In this document: piece after piece, positions 8,549 through 17,070 of the stretch
How the letters are laid out: the number at the start of each line of letters is the position of its first letter
Position numbering within the stretch: the first letter of the stretch is position 1
Assembly (NCBI RefSeq): GCF_024435075.2
Contig: NZ_JAMZEG020000001.1
Span: 310,001-374,000, forward strand
Source of the DNA: Marinomonas maritima
GTDB lineage: Bacteria > Pseudomonadota > Gammaproteobacteria > Pseudomonadales > Marinomonadaceae
Length of the DNA: 64,000 nt
Reading direction: 5' to 3'
Position numbers and translations under genes: made by a program
Notes under the pieces: generated by a model
The model's input: the letters and a program-made list of their open reading frames with translations, nothing else
What the model was told of the DNA's origin: nothing
Database searches by the model: none

Positions 8549-8878
8549 ATGTTTATTCTAGATCTTAATCTTCGTTTGGCACACTTAATTCAACCTCACC
8601 TACAGGACATATCTTTGGCCTTGGTGGCTACCTGCTTAGTAGTGTATGGCGATAAGGTGAATGGGTTTCTTAAACGCTTAGTTTCTTCTTGGGTTTTCAT
8701 TGCTAGAGTCATGGCGTTTATTTTGATGTGTACGTTTGGGTACGGACTTTTAGCCTTGTGGAGTCAGCCGCTGGTTTATTGGGGGATTACACGCGTTGAC
8801 TTTGTGTATCGCCCCGTTTTGTTGCTTGCTTGTTTTTGCTTTTTGGGGATTTTGGCGGAAAGAAAGCGTCATTTATAA
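8549..8878 (+). CDS. DUF3392 family inner-membrane protein
   Basis: 109 residues with three hydrophobic segments (about 18-35, 50-72 and 88-103) and the family-like pattern LIQPHLQDISLALVA...VVYGDKVNGFLKR...FGYGLL. DUF3392 proteins are small membrane proteins found in marine gammaproteobacteria such as Vibrio; no function is known. The ATG is at 8549. It probably shares a transcript with the secreted protein upstream. Confidence 0.7.
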   Translation: MFILDLNLRLAHLIQPHLQDISLALVATCLVVYGDKVNGFLKRLVSSWVFIARVMAFILMCTFGYGLLALWSQPLVYWGITRVDFVYRPVLLLACFCFLGILAERKRHL

Positions 8879-9140
8879 AATAATTCATGAAATTATCTAC
8901 CAGTTTGCGTTGCCAAATTACAACATAGCAGCACTATTTGTACGAATGTGCCGCTTGATAGTGCGATTATGTAGTAAAGTTTCTAACCCTTCCTTTTTAT
9001 TTCGTTATTTCTATAAAAAAACACTCTAAACTACCGATTTAAAAGGTTTTTTGTAGTCTTCTTACAATTTGTTTTTGTCTGATTCTGTCGTTAAACTGCG
9101 CCCATATTGATACAACAGAGTCTTTTTTCGGGGGCAGAAA

Positions 9141-10514
9141 ATGACAAGCACTTGGTTACAAACACTTTCGCAAGCAGAATCTATGATTCCTCTTTTGGGT
9201 AAACTTGGTCGTGAAAAAGCGATTAAAGTTCAGTTGGCAGGAAACACCTTGATGGCAGATTCTGTTACTGGATTAATGACGGCTTTTGATCAGCATCCGG
9301 AGTTAGATCTTGTGCAAGTCTATCAAGTGTTGGAGCAAGTTCTTGCTAGTAATAATGCACATACCACTGTGGAGCTTGAATCTCTTATTGCAGAAGCAGA
9401 TGTGTCTTCTGTATTGGCGGCGCATTCTCAAAATGGCTCTGAAACCCCTGTTGTGTTGTACGGCTTTGGTCGCATTGGTCGTTTGCTTGCTCGTCGTATG
9501 TGTGCGTTAGGTCATACAACACCAGGTATGGCGTTAGCGGCTATTGTGGTTCGTAAGGCTTGTGATAACGACCTTGCTAAACGTGCGAGTTTGTTAAAAT
9601 ACGATTCGGTTCACGGCATATACGAAGGTTTAGTTAAGGTTGACGAAGCGAACCAATCATTGATTATTAATGGTTCCCCAGTAAAAATCATTTATGCTTC
9701 AGATCCTGCTGAAGTCGATTATCAAGCACATGGCATCGACAACGCTTTATTAGTTGATAACACTGGACGCTGGCGTGACCGTGATGGTTTGAGTGTTCAC
9801 TTGAATCGCCCCGGTATTGAACGTGTTGTGTTGACCGCGCCAGGTAAAGAAATGAAAAACATTGTTTTCGGCGTAAACGATAGCGATATCAATGAAGACG
9901 ATCGCATTGTTTCTGCGGCGTCTTGCACAACCAACGCGATTACACCGATATTGTCTGTTCTTGAAGACAAGTTCGGTATCGTATCTGGTCATGTCGAAAC
10001 GATTCATGCTTACACCAATGACCAGAATCTAATCGATAATATTCATAAGGGTGACCGTCGTGGCCGTGCAGCAGGCATGAACATGGTGATGACAGAAACG
10101 GGTGCGGCTAAAGCTGTTTCGAAAGCGATTCCTTCTCTAGAAGGCAAATTGAGCGGCAGCGCCATCCGAGTTCCTGTGATTAACGTCTCTATCGCGGTAT
10201 TAAGTCTAAACCTGAAGTCTGAGACATCCGTTGAAGAGATTAACCAGTTGTTAAAATCGGCATCTAATAGCGCCGAGTTAACGGGACAAATTGGCTACAG
10301 TGAAGAGGCGGATGCGGTGAGTTCTGACTTTATCGGTTCTCAACAAGCAGGGATTTTAGATTCGTTAGCAACGAAAGTTCGCGGCAATCAAGCGACATTA
10401 TATGTTTGGTACGACAACGAGTACGGTTACAGCTGTCAGGTGGTTCGTTTGATGGAGAAACTTGCTCAGGTAAATTTTATGAGTGTTGAGTTGCTTGAAG
10501 AGCAAGCGGCTTAA
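9141..10514 (+). CDS. gap: Glyceraldehyde-3-phosphate dehydrogenase, long form
   Basis: Oxidises glyceraldehyde-3-phosphate to 1,3-bisphosphoglycerate with NAD(P)+ in the cytoplasm. The Rossmann motif GFGRIGR is at residues 108-114 and the catalytic cysteine is Cys262 in AASCTTNAITP; the C-terminal WYDNEYGYS segment is also present. At 457 residues it is about 120 longer than GapA of E. coli (331), the excess being a helical N-terminal extension ahead of the NAD domain. Similar long GAPDHs are known from Pseudomonas and Vibrio, where they serve as a second, often gluconeogenic, enzyme. That role is inferred here. It is monocistronic, with its own terminator. Confidence 0.93.
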   Translation: MTSTWLQTLSQAESMIPLLGKLGREKAIKVQLAGNTLMADSVTGLMTAFDQHPELDLVQVYQVLEQVLASNNAHTTVELESLIAEADVSSVLAAHSQNGSETPVVLYGFGRIGRLLARRMCALGHTTPGMALAAIVVRKACDNDLAKRASLLKYDSVHGIYEGLVKVDEANQSLIINGSPVKIIYASDPAEVDYQAHGIDNALLVDNTGRWRDRDGLSVHLNRPGIERVVLTAPGKEMKNIVFGVNDSDINEDDRIVSAASCTTNAITPILSVLEDKFGIVSGHVETIHAYTNDQNLIDNIHKGDRRGRAAGMNMVMTETGAAKAVSKAIPSLEGKLSGSAIRVPVINVSIAVLSLNLKSETSVEEINQLLKSASNSAELTGQIGYSEEADAVSSDFIGSQQAGILDSLATKVRGNQATLYVWYDNEYGYSCQVVRLMEKLAQVNFMSVELLEEQAA

Positions 10515-10545
10515 TAAATAACGACTGCATTACATTGTTTTTTTG

Positions 10546-10574
10546 AACGGCGACCCATAAGGTCGCCGTTTTTT
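10546..10574 (+). terminator. Rho-independent terminator of gap
   Basis: Perfect 10-bp stem AACGGCGACC (10546-10555) with GGTCGCCGTT (10561-10570), a 5-base loop CATAA, then a T run. Confidence 0.9.
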
Positions 10575-10618
10575 GTTCTGATATGGATGTCATCAATGTT
10601 GGAAAGAAAAAATCGGAT

Positions 10619-10646
10619 AAAAAAAAGCCGGATAAAAATCCGGCTT
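10619..10646 (-). terminator. Minus-strand Rho-independent terminator without a known gene
   Basis: AAGCCGGAT (10625-10633) pairs with ATCCGGCTT (10638-10646). On the minus strand the stem is followed by eight T residues (A run 10619-10626 on the plus strand), so it would stop transcription entering from the right. On the plus strand there is no T tract after it. No protein gene lies on the minus strand within the 400 bp upstream of it. Confidence 0.65.
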
Positions 10647-10750
10647 AAATAAAAGTAACTAGCAGTATCACACTGTGGGGAATGATACTGCTCACCCAAA
10701 ACATGACTGTGGGACACGCTTTTAGAATAATACAGTTAGGGCTGTATCAG
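10619..10750 (-). ncRNA. Candidate small RNA ending at the minus-strand terminator
   Basis: The minus strand between about 10750 and 10619 holds three consecutive hairpins. The first is ATACAG-TTAGGG-CTGTAT at 10730-10746. The second is a perfect 10-bp inverted repeat, AGCAGTATCA (10661-10670) with TGATACTGCT (10683-10692). The third is the terminator at 10619-10646. This order, structured body then intrinsic terminator in an intergenic region, is the usual layout of a small RNA. I could not identify a convincing promoter, so the 5' end is a guess. Alternatively the terminator only blocks antisense read-through into gap. Confidence 0.3.
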
Positions 10751-11060
10751 TAAATATTAGGTTGCTGTTAAACCTAAGAGATAACGCTATTTTAGCTTCG
10801 GAGAGGAAGGTTGCAAACGATATAAATTGTTTTGTAGGATTAGCTGAATTAATGCAATATATAATAGTATATTATTAAATGCGTGTCTTGTTACTCTGGG
10901 TTATTTTGAATTTTTCATGATTTGCTGTTTTTTTTACTTTAATTGATCATATTAGGGTGATAAGTTCGATTTTTATCTGCATATTCAATATATAGAAAAT
11001 GCGTTTTCATTATCTTTTTTTATTTTGCAGTAGCTGAGCTCGTCTTATGATGGTTTTTTT
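10750..11060. other. A+T-rich intergenic region upstream of LysR gene
   Basis: No reading frame or RNA gene was recognised. The region is rich in short T and A tracts and contains TATA-like stretches (for example around 10858-10878) that could serve as promoter elements for the LysR gene at 11061. Confidence 0.4.
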
Positions 11061-12005
11061 ATGAAGTCTATTCCTTTGGCTGGACTGGGGACGTTTGCTA
11101 TCGCTGCGCGCCATTTAAGTTTTACAAAAGCCGGGCAAGAAATGCACCTAACTCAAGGTGCTATTAGTCAGCAAATTCGGCAATTAGAAGAAAGGTTAGG
11201 GCTGACTTTATTTGTTCGTTATCACCGGCGTTTGGAGTTAACGGTAGCCGGCGCACGTTTGGCGGTTCAGTTAAATCATAGCTTTAATGAAATCAATGAG
11301 TTGGTTTCAGAGCTGCAGGAAGAAGAAACCTCCAATATTTTAACCGTTTCTGTGATGCCATCGTTTGCAACCAAATGGTTGATTCCTCGACTGGGCAGCT
11401 TGCAAGAAGCCTATCCTGATTTGCAGCTTCGCATCCAAGCCAACGACAGAGAAGTGAGCTTCCAGCGTGACAGAATTGATGTGGCGATAGTGCATAGTCA
11501 TGTTCATAGTTCTAAAGGACATATTGTTCCCTTGATGAAAGATAAGGTGTTTCCTGTTTGCAGTCCTGCGTTTGCGCAGCAACGGACTTTGAGCGAAGCG
11601 AGTCAATTAGCACAAGTGCCTTTGTTAAATGATGACTCTGAATGGCGTTTTTCCAGCCCTTATGCAGAGTGGGAAAAGTGGCTGCTACTAGCTAATGCAA
11701 AAGGTATTAAGCCTTCTCGTGGCATCAGTTTTAACCGAGGCGATCTTGCTGTGCAGGCCGCTATTGCAGGACAGGGTGTTGCCTTAGGGAGAACGCCTTT
11801 GGTAATGGATGATATTCAGCAAGGGCGATTAATGATGCCGTTCTCAGAAATATTGGACGAAGGGCATGCATATTTGTTTGTTTGTCCTGAAATGCAGCGT
11901 CAGCGAGCGCCGGTTCAGCAGTTGCTCAGTTGGTTAGTAGCACAGTGCTACCAATATTCCCCAGAAGATGCTTTGACGACGCCCGATGATTTGAACTCAC
12001 TATAA
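11061..12005 (+). CDS. LysR-family transcriptional regulator, GcvA-like
   Basis: 314 residues: winged helix-turn-helix at residues 5-65 (FAIAARHLSFTKAGQEMHLTQGAISQQIRQLEERLGLTLFVR) and a substrate-binding domain from about 90 to 300. The N-terminal wording (PLAGLGTFAIAARHLSFTKAG) is like GcvA/AmpR-type regulators, which sense small metabolites. The target is unknown; it converges on the TauE/SafE permease gene with no gap, so they are not co-transcribed. The start at 11061 follows a T-rich sequence without a strong ribosome-binding site. Confidence 0.85.
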   Translation: MKSIPLAGLGTFAIAARHLSFTKAGQEMHLTQGAISQQIRQLEERLGLTLFVRYHRRLELTVAGARLAVQLNHSFNEINELVSELQEEETSNILTVSVMPSFATKWLIPRLGSLQEAYPDLQLRIQANDREVSFQRDRIDVAIVHSHVHSSKGHIVPLMKDKVFPVCSPAFAQQRTLSEASQLAQVPLLNDDSEWRFSSPYAEWEKWLLLANAKGIKPSRGISFNRGDLAVQAAIAGQGVALGRTPLVMDDIQQGRLMMPFSEILDEGHAYLFVCPEMQRQRAPVQQLLSWLVAQCYQYSPEDALTTPDDLNSL

Positions 12006-12776
12006 TTAGTTATCTAAAAGCAATTTAACTGAAATGGCCAAGCACATAATAATCACCATAGGGCGAATGAGTTTTACTCCTTTGGTAATAACGAGACGTG
12101 AGCCAATTTGTGCGCCAAACCATTGACCTATTCCCATAACAATCCCTAACGCCCAAATAAGGTGGCCGCTAAAGGCAAACATAGCGAGTGACGCTAAGTT
12201 GCTGGTCGCATTGAGTACTTTCGTGTGTGCCGTTGCTGAAACCACCGTCAATCCCATTAGGCATAGATAAGCCGTTGAAAAAAAAGCGCCTGTGCCAGGG
12301 CCAATTAAACCATCATAAAAACCTATACTGGTACCGATAATCACGGCAAACTGCGCATGAGTAAGAGAAAACTTGCTGGCAATATAAGGTTGAAGCTTTG
12401 GCAAAAAGAAAAAGAAAATAGCCACGGCAATTAAGATAATAGGCACCGCTTTTAGCAACAAACCACTGTCTAAATAAGAGACTAATAGTGTTCCAAAGAC
12501 AGCACCGATTGCAGTCATTACAATGGGTAGCCACATATCAGAAAGTCTCACTTGTCCTTTTTTAATAAAGTGATAAGAAGCGGAGACGGTACCTGCACAG
12601 CCTTGTAATTTATTGGTCGCCAGTGCCTCCGCTGGAGACAGTCCTGCTGCTAATAAGACGGGGACGGTAATTAGGCCGCCGCCGCCTGCAATCGCGTCGA
12701 TCATACCGGCAAAAAATGCCGCCCCAAAGAGCGCAAGATAGATCCAAAGAGAAATCTCAAAAAATACAAAATCCAT
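12006..12776 (-). CDS. TauE/SafE (TSUP) family membrane transporter, YfcA-like
   Basis: 256 residues from the ATG at 12776, with about eight membrane segments. Two family repeats are visible: DAIAGGGGLITVP with LATNKLQG near the N-terminus and YDGLIGPGTGAFF with NATSNLASL in the second half. The family exports or imports sulfur-containing or other organic anions (sulfite, sulfoacetate, taurine-related); the substrate here is unknown. Starting at an upstream site would add 21 polar residues unlike family members. It is convergent with the LysR gene and followed upstream by the glpD terminator. Confidence 0.85.
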   Translation of the reverse strand: MDFVFFEISLWIYLALFGAAFFAGMIDAIAGGGGLITVPVLLAAGLSPAEALATNKLQGCAGTVSASYHFIKKGQVRLSDMWLPIVMTAIGAVFGTLLVSYLDSGLLLKAVPIILIAVAIFFFFLPKLQPYIASKFSLTHAQFAVIIGTSIGFYDGLIGPGTGAFFSTAYLCLMGLTVVSATAHTKVLNATSNLASLAMFAFSGHLIWALGIVMGIGQWFGAQIGSRLVITKGVKLIRPMVIIMCLAISVKLLLDN

Positions 12777-12826
12777 TGCGTGTTGTTTCCTATTACAGAG
12801 GGAGGTAGGGCGCGTTTTAGTAGACC

Positions 12827-12861
12827 AAAAAAAGCCCACCTAAACAATCGTTTAGATGGGC
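12827..12861 (-). terminator. Rho-independent terminator of glpD
   Basis: On the minus strand a 12-bp stem with one G-T pair (12850-12861 with 12834-12845, loop of 4) is followed by a run of seven T. It lies between glpD and the TSUP gene start and separates the two units. Confidence 0.85.
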
Positions 12862-12898
12862 CAATGAGTAGGAATGTTAGAATTCGTTACCGACGATA

Positions 12899-14386
12899 TT
12901 ACATTTTCGTTTGTATATAGCCCTCAAGGGTAGTCACTTGATCTGGTGTCAGCTCAAGCCCCAGTTTAGTACGGCGCCATAGAATGTCTTCTGCTGAACA
13001 TGCCCACTCATGATTTATCAAATAATCGACTTCTACTTGATAAAGCTGATTGCCAAAGTGTTGCCCAAGCTCGCTCTCGGAGTTTACTTTATCCAGCAAA
13101 GTATGGGTTAGCGTGCCATAGCTGTTAGCAAAACGACGAGCAAGGTTAGCGCCAATGAAAGGGTAGTCTTGTTGAAGCTTCATGGTGAAGGCATCCAATG
13201 ACATGTCTAAATTACCACCCGGTAGTGGTTTACTGTCTGTCCAAGCCTCGCCAAGGTTATCGAAATAAGGCGACAGTTTCGTCATCGCTGATAAGGCCAA
13301 TTTACGATAGGTCGTGATTTTCCCACCAAAAATACTCAGCAATGGTGCCTTGTGATTTTTGTCGTCTAGATGCAGTGTGTAATCTCGAGTCACAGCAGAC
13401 GGGTCAGAGGACTCGTCTTCTAATAAAGGGCGAACACCGGAATAGCTCCATACGACATCGGCTGGAGAGAGTATTTTTTTGAAGTGATCGTTAGCCACTT
13501 TTAAAATGTACTGGGTTTCTTCTTCGGTAATCGCTACATCGTTAGGGTTGCCCTTGTACTCAACATCGGTTGTACCTAGCAACGTGTAGTGTTCACGATA
13601 AGGAATTGCAAAAACGATACGCTTATCCGTGTTTTGCATAATAAATGCATTAGAGTGCTGATATAGCTTCGGTACTACGATATGGCTTCCCTTGATCATG
13701 CGAATGCCATATGGGGCTTTTTGCTCCAGTTTAGTTTCGATAAATGATGATACCCAAGGCCCTGCGGCGTTTACTAACGCTTTCGCGGTTATCTCGTGGG
13801 TTTCTTTAGTTATCTGATCTTCTAGGCTTATATGCCATTGATTGTCGACACGTTTTGCTGAAGTACAGCGAGTGCGAGCAAAAATAGAAGCGCCGTTTTG
13901 TTGTGCGCTAAGAGCGTTGGTCACAACTAAACGAGCATCATCTACCCAGCAATCTGAGTACTCAAAGCCTTGTGTTATATCGTCTTTTAGCGGGCTGTCA
14001 GCGCTGTACTTTACGCCTTTTGAGCTTAGCAGGGTGTCACGTTTCCCTAAGTTGTCGTAGAGAAATAACCCAATGCGTATTAGCCAAGCTGGGCGTAAAT
14101 GAGGTCTATGTGGCATTTGGAAGCGCATGGGGGTGACTAAGTGAGGTGCTATTTTTAACAGTACTTCACGTTCTGTTAACGCTTCTTTCACAAGACGAAA
14201 TTCGTAGTGTTCCAAATAGCGTAAGCCACCGTGAATCAACTTACTGCTTGACGATGAGGTGGCGTGAGCCAAATCTCCCATTTCGCAAAGGCCAACATTC
14301 AAGCCGCGTCCTGCCGCGTCAGCAGCGATTCCGGTGCCGTTAATGCCGCCGCCAACAACAAATAGGTCAAAATGGGAGTGATTCAT
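12899..14386 (-). CDS. glpD: Aerobic glycerol-3-phosphate dehydrogenase
   Basis: FAD-dependent, inner-membrane-associated oxidation of sn-glycerol-3-phosphate to dihydroxyacetone phosphate, passing electrons to quinone. The N-terminus has the FAD-binding VVGGGINGTGIAADAAGRG followed by ATSSSSSKLIHGGLRYLEHYEF, a GlpD hallmark. Further family segments are AAGPWV, GSHIVV, GTTDVEYKG and GVRPLL, and a C-terminal cap domain. The 495-residue length from the ATG at 14386 matches E. coli GlpD (501). A GlpR-like palindrome lies 32-49 bp upstream. The glpR gene is on the same strand just upstream and glpK is divergent, giving a compact glycerol regulon. Confidence 0.96.
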   Translation of the reverse strand: MNHSHFDLFVVGGGINGTGIAADAAGRGLNVGLCEMGDLAHATSSSSSKLIHGGLRYLEHYEFRLVKEALTEREVLLKIAPHLVTPMRFQMPHRPHLRPAWLIRIGLFLYDNLGKRDTLLSSKGVKYSADSPLKDDITQGFEYSDCWVDDARLVVTNALSAQQNGASIFARTRCTSAKRVDNQWHISLEDQITKETHEITAKALVNAAGPWVSSFIETKLEQKAPYGIRMIKGSHIVVPKLYQHSNAFIMQNTDKRIVFAIPYREHYTLLGTTDVEYKGNPNDVAITEEETQYILKVANDHFKKILSPADVVWSYSGVRPLLEDESSDPSAVTRDYTLHLDDKNHKAPLLSIFGGKITTYRKLALSAMTKLSPYFDNLGEAWTDSKPLPGGNLDMSLDAFTMKLQQDYPFIGANLARRFANSYGTLTHTLLDKVNSESELGQHFGNQLYQVEVDYLINHEWACSAEDILWRRTKLGLELTPDQVTTLEGYIQTKM

Positions 14387-14417
14387 GCAAAGCCTCACGA
14401 TTTATATACGAATGTGT

Positions 14418-14435
14418 ATGTTCGAAAATGAACAT
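14418..14435. promoter_or_regulatory. Candidate GlpR operator upstream of glpD
   Basis: ATGTTCGAAAATGAACAT is a palindrome with ATGTTC/GAACAT arms, closely resembling the E. coli GlpR operator core (ATGTTCGATAACGAACAT). It lies 32-49 bp upstream of glpD, in promoter position. A further half-site-like GAGTTCGATATT follows at about 14439-14450. Confidence 0.7.
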
Positions 14436-14568
14436 TTGAGTTCGATATTAAACCTCTATGTGTCTCATGACAATATCGGTTTGTAAGATTTTGGTGAATA
14501 TTTGATCTTTTTGATGAAAAAACGGAAGTGGCAAACCTCAATTAAGCTGGTAGTGCTGTGCCCAAGGG

Positions 14569-15339
14569 TTACTTGGGCGTACAAAGCTCTAATCGTACTT
14601 TGTGTTCTTTCATCATGTTAATGATGGCTTTTGGCGGCTGCTCGTCGGTAAACAGCCTGTCGACTTGTGAGATATTGCCTAAGCGGACAACGGCGTTACG
14701 GCCGAATTTAGCACTGTCAGCTGCAAGAAAAACAGTACGAGAGTTATTGATAATACTTTGTGCAACGCGAACTTCTTGATAGTCGTAATCCAAAAGTGAA
14801 CCGTCATTTGGGTCTATACCACTGATACCTATAATACCAAAGTCTACTCGGAATTGATTGATGAAGTCGATGGTGGCCTCTCCCATAACGCCACCGTCAC
14901 GAGAACGAACCGTGCCACCAGCAATGATGACAGTAAAGTCTTCTTTTCCGCTCAAGATAGCGGCGACGTTTAAATTATTAGTAATAACTTGTAGGCCTTG
15001 GTGATTCAATAATTCTCGCGCAACCGTTTCGGTTGTTGTGCCTATATTGATAAACAGGGAAGCATGATTAGGGATTTCAGCGGCAATTTTTTTAGCAATT
15101 TGTTCTTTTGCTGGAAGTTGTAATATTTGTCGGGTTGCATAAGCCACGTTGGTGGTGCTGGAATCGTAACTAGCGCCACCATGGTGTCGGCGTATTTTAT
15201 CCGCTTTAGCCAACTCATTGATATCTCTGCGAATGGTTTGCGGTGTAACGGTAAATTGGCTGGCCAATTCATCAATTGTGACATAGCCCTTTTCTTTTAC
15301 TATGGCGACAATATTGTCTTGGCGAGAGAGTTGACCCAT
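14569..15339 (-). CDS. glpR: Glycerol-3-phosphate regulon repressor (DeoR family)
   Basis: 256 residues. The DeoR helix-turn-helix spans about residues 5-57 (RQDNIVAIVKEKGYVTIDELASQFTVTPQTIRRDINEL). The DeoRC sensor domain follows, with the family segments FINIGTTTETVARELL, VITNNLNVAAIL, IIAGGTVRSRDGGVMG and FLAADSAKFGR. E. coli GlpR is 252 residues and is released from DNA by glycerol-3-phosphate. Location between glpD and glpK and the GlpR-like palindromes in front of both support the specific name. AGGAG lies about 10 bases before the ATG. Confidence 0.92.
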   Translation of the reverse strand: MGQLSRQDNIVAIVKEKGYVTIDELASQFTVTPQTIRRDINELAKADKIRRHHGGASYDSSTTNVAYATRQILQLPAKEQIAKKIAAEIPNHASLFINIGTTTETVARELLNHQGLQVITNNLNVAAILSGKEDFTVIIAGGTVRSRDGGVMGEATIDFINQFRVDFGIIGISGIDPNDGSLLDYDYQEVRVAQSIINNSRTVFLAADSAKFGRNAVVRLGNISQVDRLFTDEQPPKAIINMMKEHKVRLELCTPK

Positions 15340-15404
15340 ATTGTTTTATTCTCCTGAAAAAGGTTACTACTTGCTAAATGTGTACACATTGGTTTTTAAT
15401 ATGG

Positions 15405-15424
15405 AATATTCGTATTTGAATATT
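15405..15424. promoter_or_regulatory. Candidate GlpR operator upstream of glpK
   Basis: AATATTCGTATTTGAATATT is a 20-bp palindrome (AATATTC with GAATATT, 6-base spacer) in the glpR-glpK intergenic region, followed by another TTCATGTTCAAA half-site. The TTCG core and spacing resemble the GlpR site at 14418. It could serve glpK and also autoregulate glpR. Confidence 0.55.
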
Positions 15425-15496
15425 CATGTTCAAAAAACAAAACAACAATTAAGTCGCTCGATTTTTGAGTGGCTGTGACTTCAAAGAGAATTCACT

Positions 15497-16981
15497 ATGG
15501 CGCATTATATTCTTGCTATCGATCAAGGTACTACCAGTTCTCGAGCTATTTTATTTGACGAAAAAGGCACCCGTGTCGGTCAATCTCAGCAAGAGTTCCC
15601 GCAAATCTTTCCGGATGACGGTTGGGTTGAGCATGATCCAGAAGATATTTGGTCATCTACCTTAGCTGTTTGTCGATCTGTTCTTAAGGATACAGGGATC
15701 GATGCCCAAGCGATAGCAACCATAGGTATCACAAATCAGCGTGAAACGACCATTCTATGGGATACTGAGACGGGTAAGCCGGTATATAACGCGATTGTGT
15801 GGCAAGACCGCCGAACGAGTGGATTCTGTCAATCTTTAAGTGATCAGGGGTTGGGTGAAAAGGTTCAAGAGAAAACAGGTCTTTTAATCGATCCTTATTT
15901 CTCAGCCACAAAAATTCGTTGGATTTTAGATAACGTTGAAGGGGCTCGAGAAAAAGCGCAGGCGGGTCGTTTGGCTTTTGGTACGGTTGACAGCTTTTTG
16001 TTGTGGCGATTAACCAAGGGTAAGTCTCATAAAACCGACGCGACAAATGCTGCGCGTACGATGGCGTTTAATATTCATACGCAAGAGTGGGATGACGAAC
16101 TGATTCAGATTCTCGGTATAGGGGATGTTATTTTCCCTGAAGTGATGGATTGCAGTGCTGATTTTGGTGTTATTGATGCTTCTTGGTTAGGTGCTGAAAT
16201 TTCGGTGAATGGTATTGCTGGTGATCAACAGGCGGCGTTGGTTGGACAAGCGTGTTTTACACCCGGCATGGTAAAAAGCACCTATGGTACTGGCTGCTTC
16301 TTGATTCTGAACACGGGCGATAAGGCTATTCGATCAGAACATAAGCTGCTGACAACGGTTGGCTATCGTTTAAATGGCAAAGTCACTTATGCATTAGAAG
16401 GCAGTATTTTTGTGGCTGGCGCCGCTATTCAATGGTTGCGTGATGGGCTGAAGCTTTTTGCCGATGCGAAAGAAACACAGAGCTTAGCAAAGAAAGCGTT
16501 GAATGATGATTCGGTTTATCTTGTGCCTGCCTTTACTGGTCTGGGTGCGCCGTATTGGGACCCAGATGCACGTGGCGCCATGATAGGGCTTACTCGTGAC
16601 ACAAGTGTCGAAGACATTGTGAGTGCGGGTTTGCGCTCTGTGTGTTATCAAACGAGAGACCTTGTTGGTGCGATGGCGCAAGATGGCGCGACATTTAGTT
16701 CTTTACGTGTTGATGGCGGAATGGTAATAAATGATGTGATGGTGCAATTCTTAAGTGATTTATTAGAAATTACGGTAGAGCGCCCTTGCGTAACGGAAAC
16801 AACCGCACTTGGGGCAGCATTTCTGGCCGGTTTGCATGTTGGTCTTTATCAATCTTTAGATGATGTTGTTGGATTGTGGAAAGCGGATAAAAGCTTTGAG
16901 CCGACAATGGAAAAAGGTACAGGAGATAAATTGTATCAAGGTTGGCAAAAAGCAGTAGACCGTGTTCGCACGCGAAACTAA
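15497..16981 (+). CDS. glpK: Glycerol kinase
   Basis: ATP-dependent phosphorylation of glycerol to sn-glycerol-3-phosphate in the cytoplasm. FGGY-family kinase with the N-terminal AIDQGTTSSRAILFD, the substrate-binding NQRETTILWD and IVWQDRRT segments, the second-domain GDQQAALVGQACFTPGMVKSTYGTG, and C-terminal RVDGGMVINDVMVQFLSDLL. At 494 residues it matches E. coli GlpK (502). The ATG is preceded by GAGAA. A gene for the facilitator GlpF is not next to it. Divergent from glpR with a shared regulatory region. Confidence 0.96.
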   Translation: MAHYILAIDQGTTSSRAILFDEKGTRVGQSQQEFPQIFPDDGWVEHDPEDIWSSTLAVCRSVLKDTGIDAQAIATIGITNQRETTILWDTETGKPVYNAIVWQDRRTSGFCQSLSDQGLGEKVQEKTGLLIDPYFSATKIRWILDNVEGAREKAQAGRLAFGTVDSFLLWRLTKGKSHKTDATNAARTMAFNIHTQEWDDELIQILGIGDVIFPEVMDCSADFGVIDASWLGAEISVNGIAGDQQAALVGQACFTPGMVKSTYGTGCFLILNTGDKAIRSEHKLLTTVGYRLNGKVTYALEGSIFVAGAAIQWLRDGLKLFADAKETQSLAKKALNDDSVYLVPAFTGLGAPYWDPDARGAMIGLTRDTSVEDIVSAGLRSVCYQTRDLVGAMAQDGATFSSLRVDGGMVINDVMVQFLSDLLEITVERPCVTETTALGAAFLAGLHVGLYQSLDDVVGLWKADKSFEPTMEKGTGDKLYQGWQKAVDRVRTRN

Positions 16982-17070
16982 ATCTTTACGATTTGATACA
17001 TGTCATAGCTTGTACGATAAGGCAATTATGTCTAACTTTAAGAGTAAACGTTTTTAAAAAGGTTTAGAGA

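Noticed and set aside
8796..9029. Plus-strand frame overlapping the end of the DUF3392 gene
   Set aside because: Starts inside the DUF3392 gene in another frame, has no ribosome-binding site and an irregular composition with no recognisable feature.
10511..10717. 68-codon minus-strand frame downstream of gap
   Set aside because: It runs through two terminator hairpins and an inverted repeat and is rich in Arg/Phe/Ile from the A/T tracts; the hairpins explain the sequence better.
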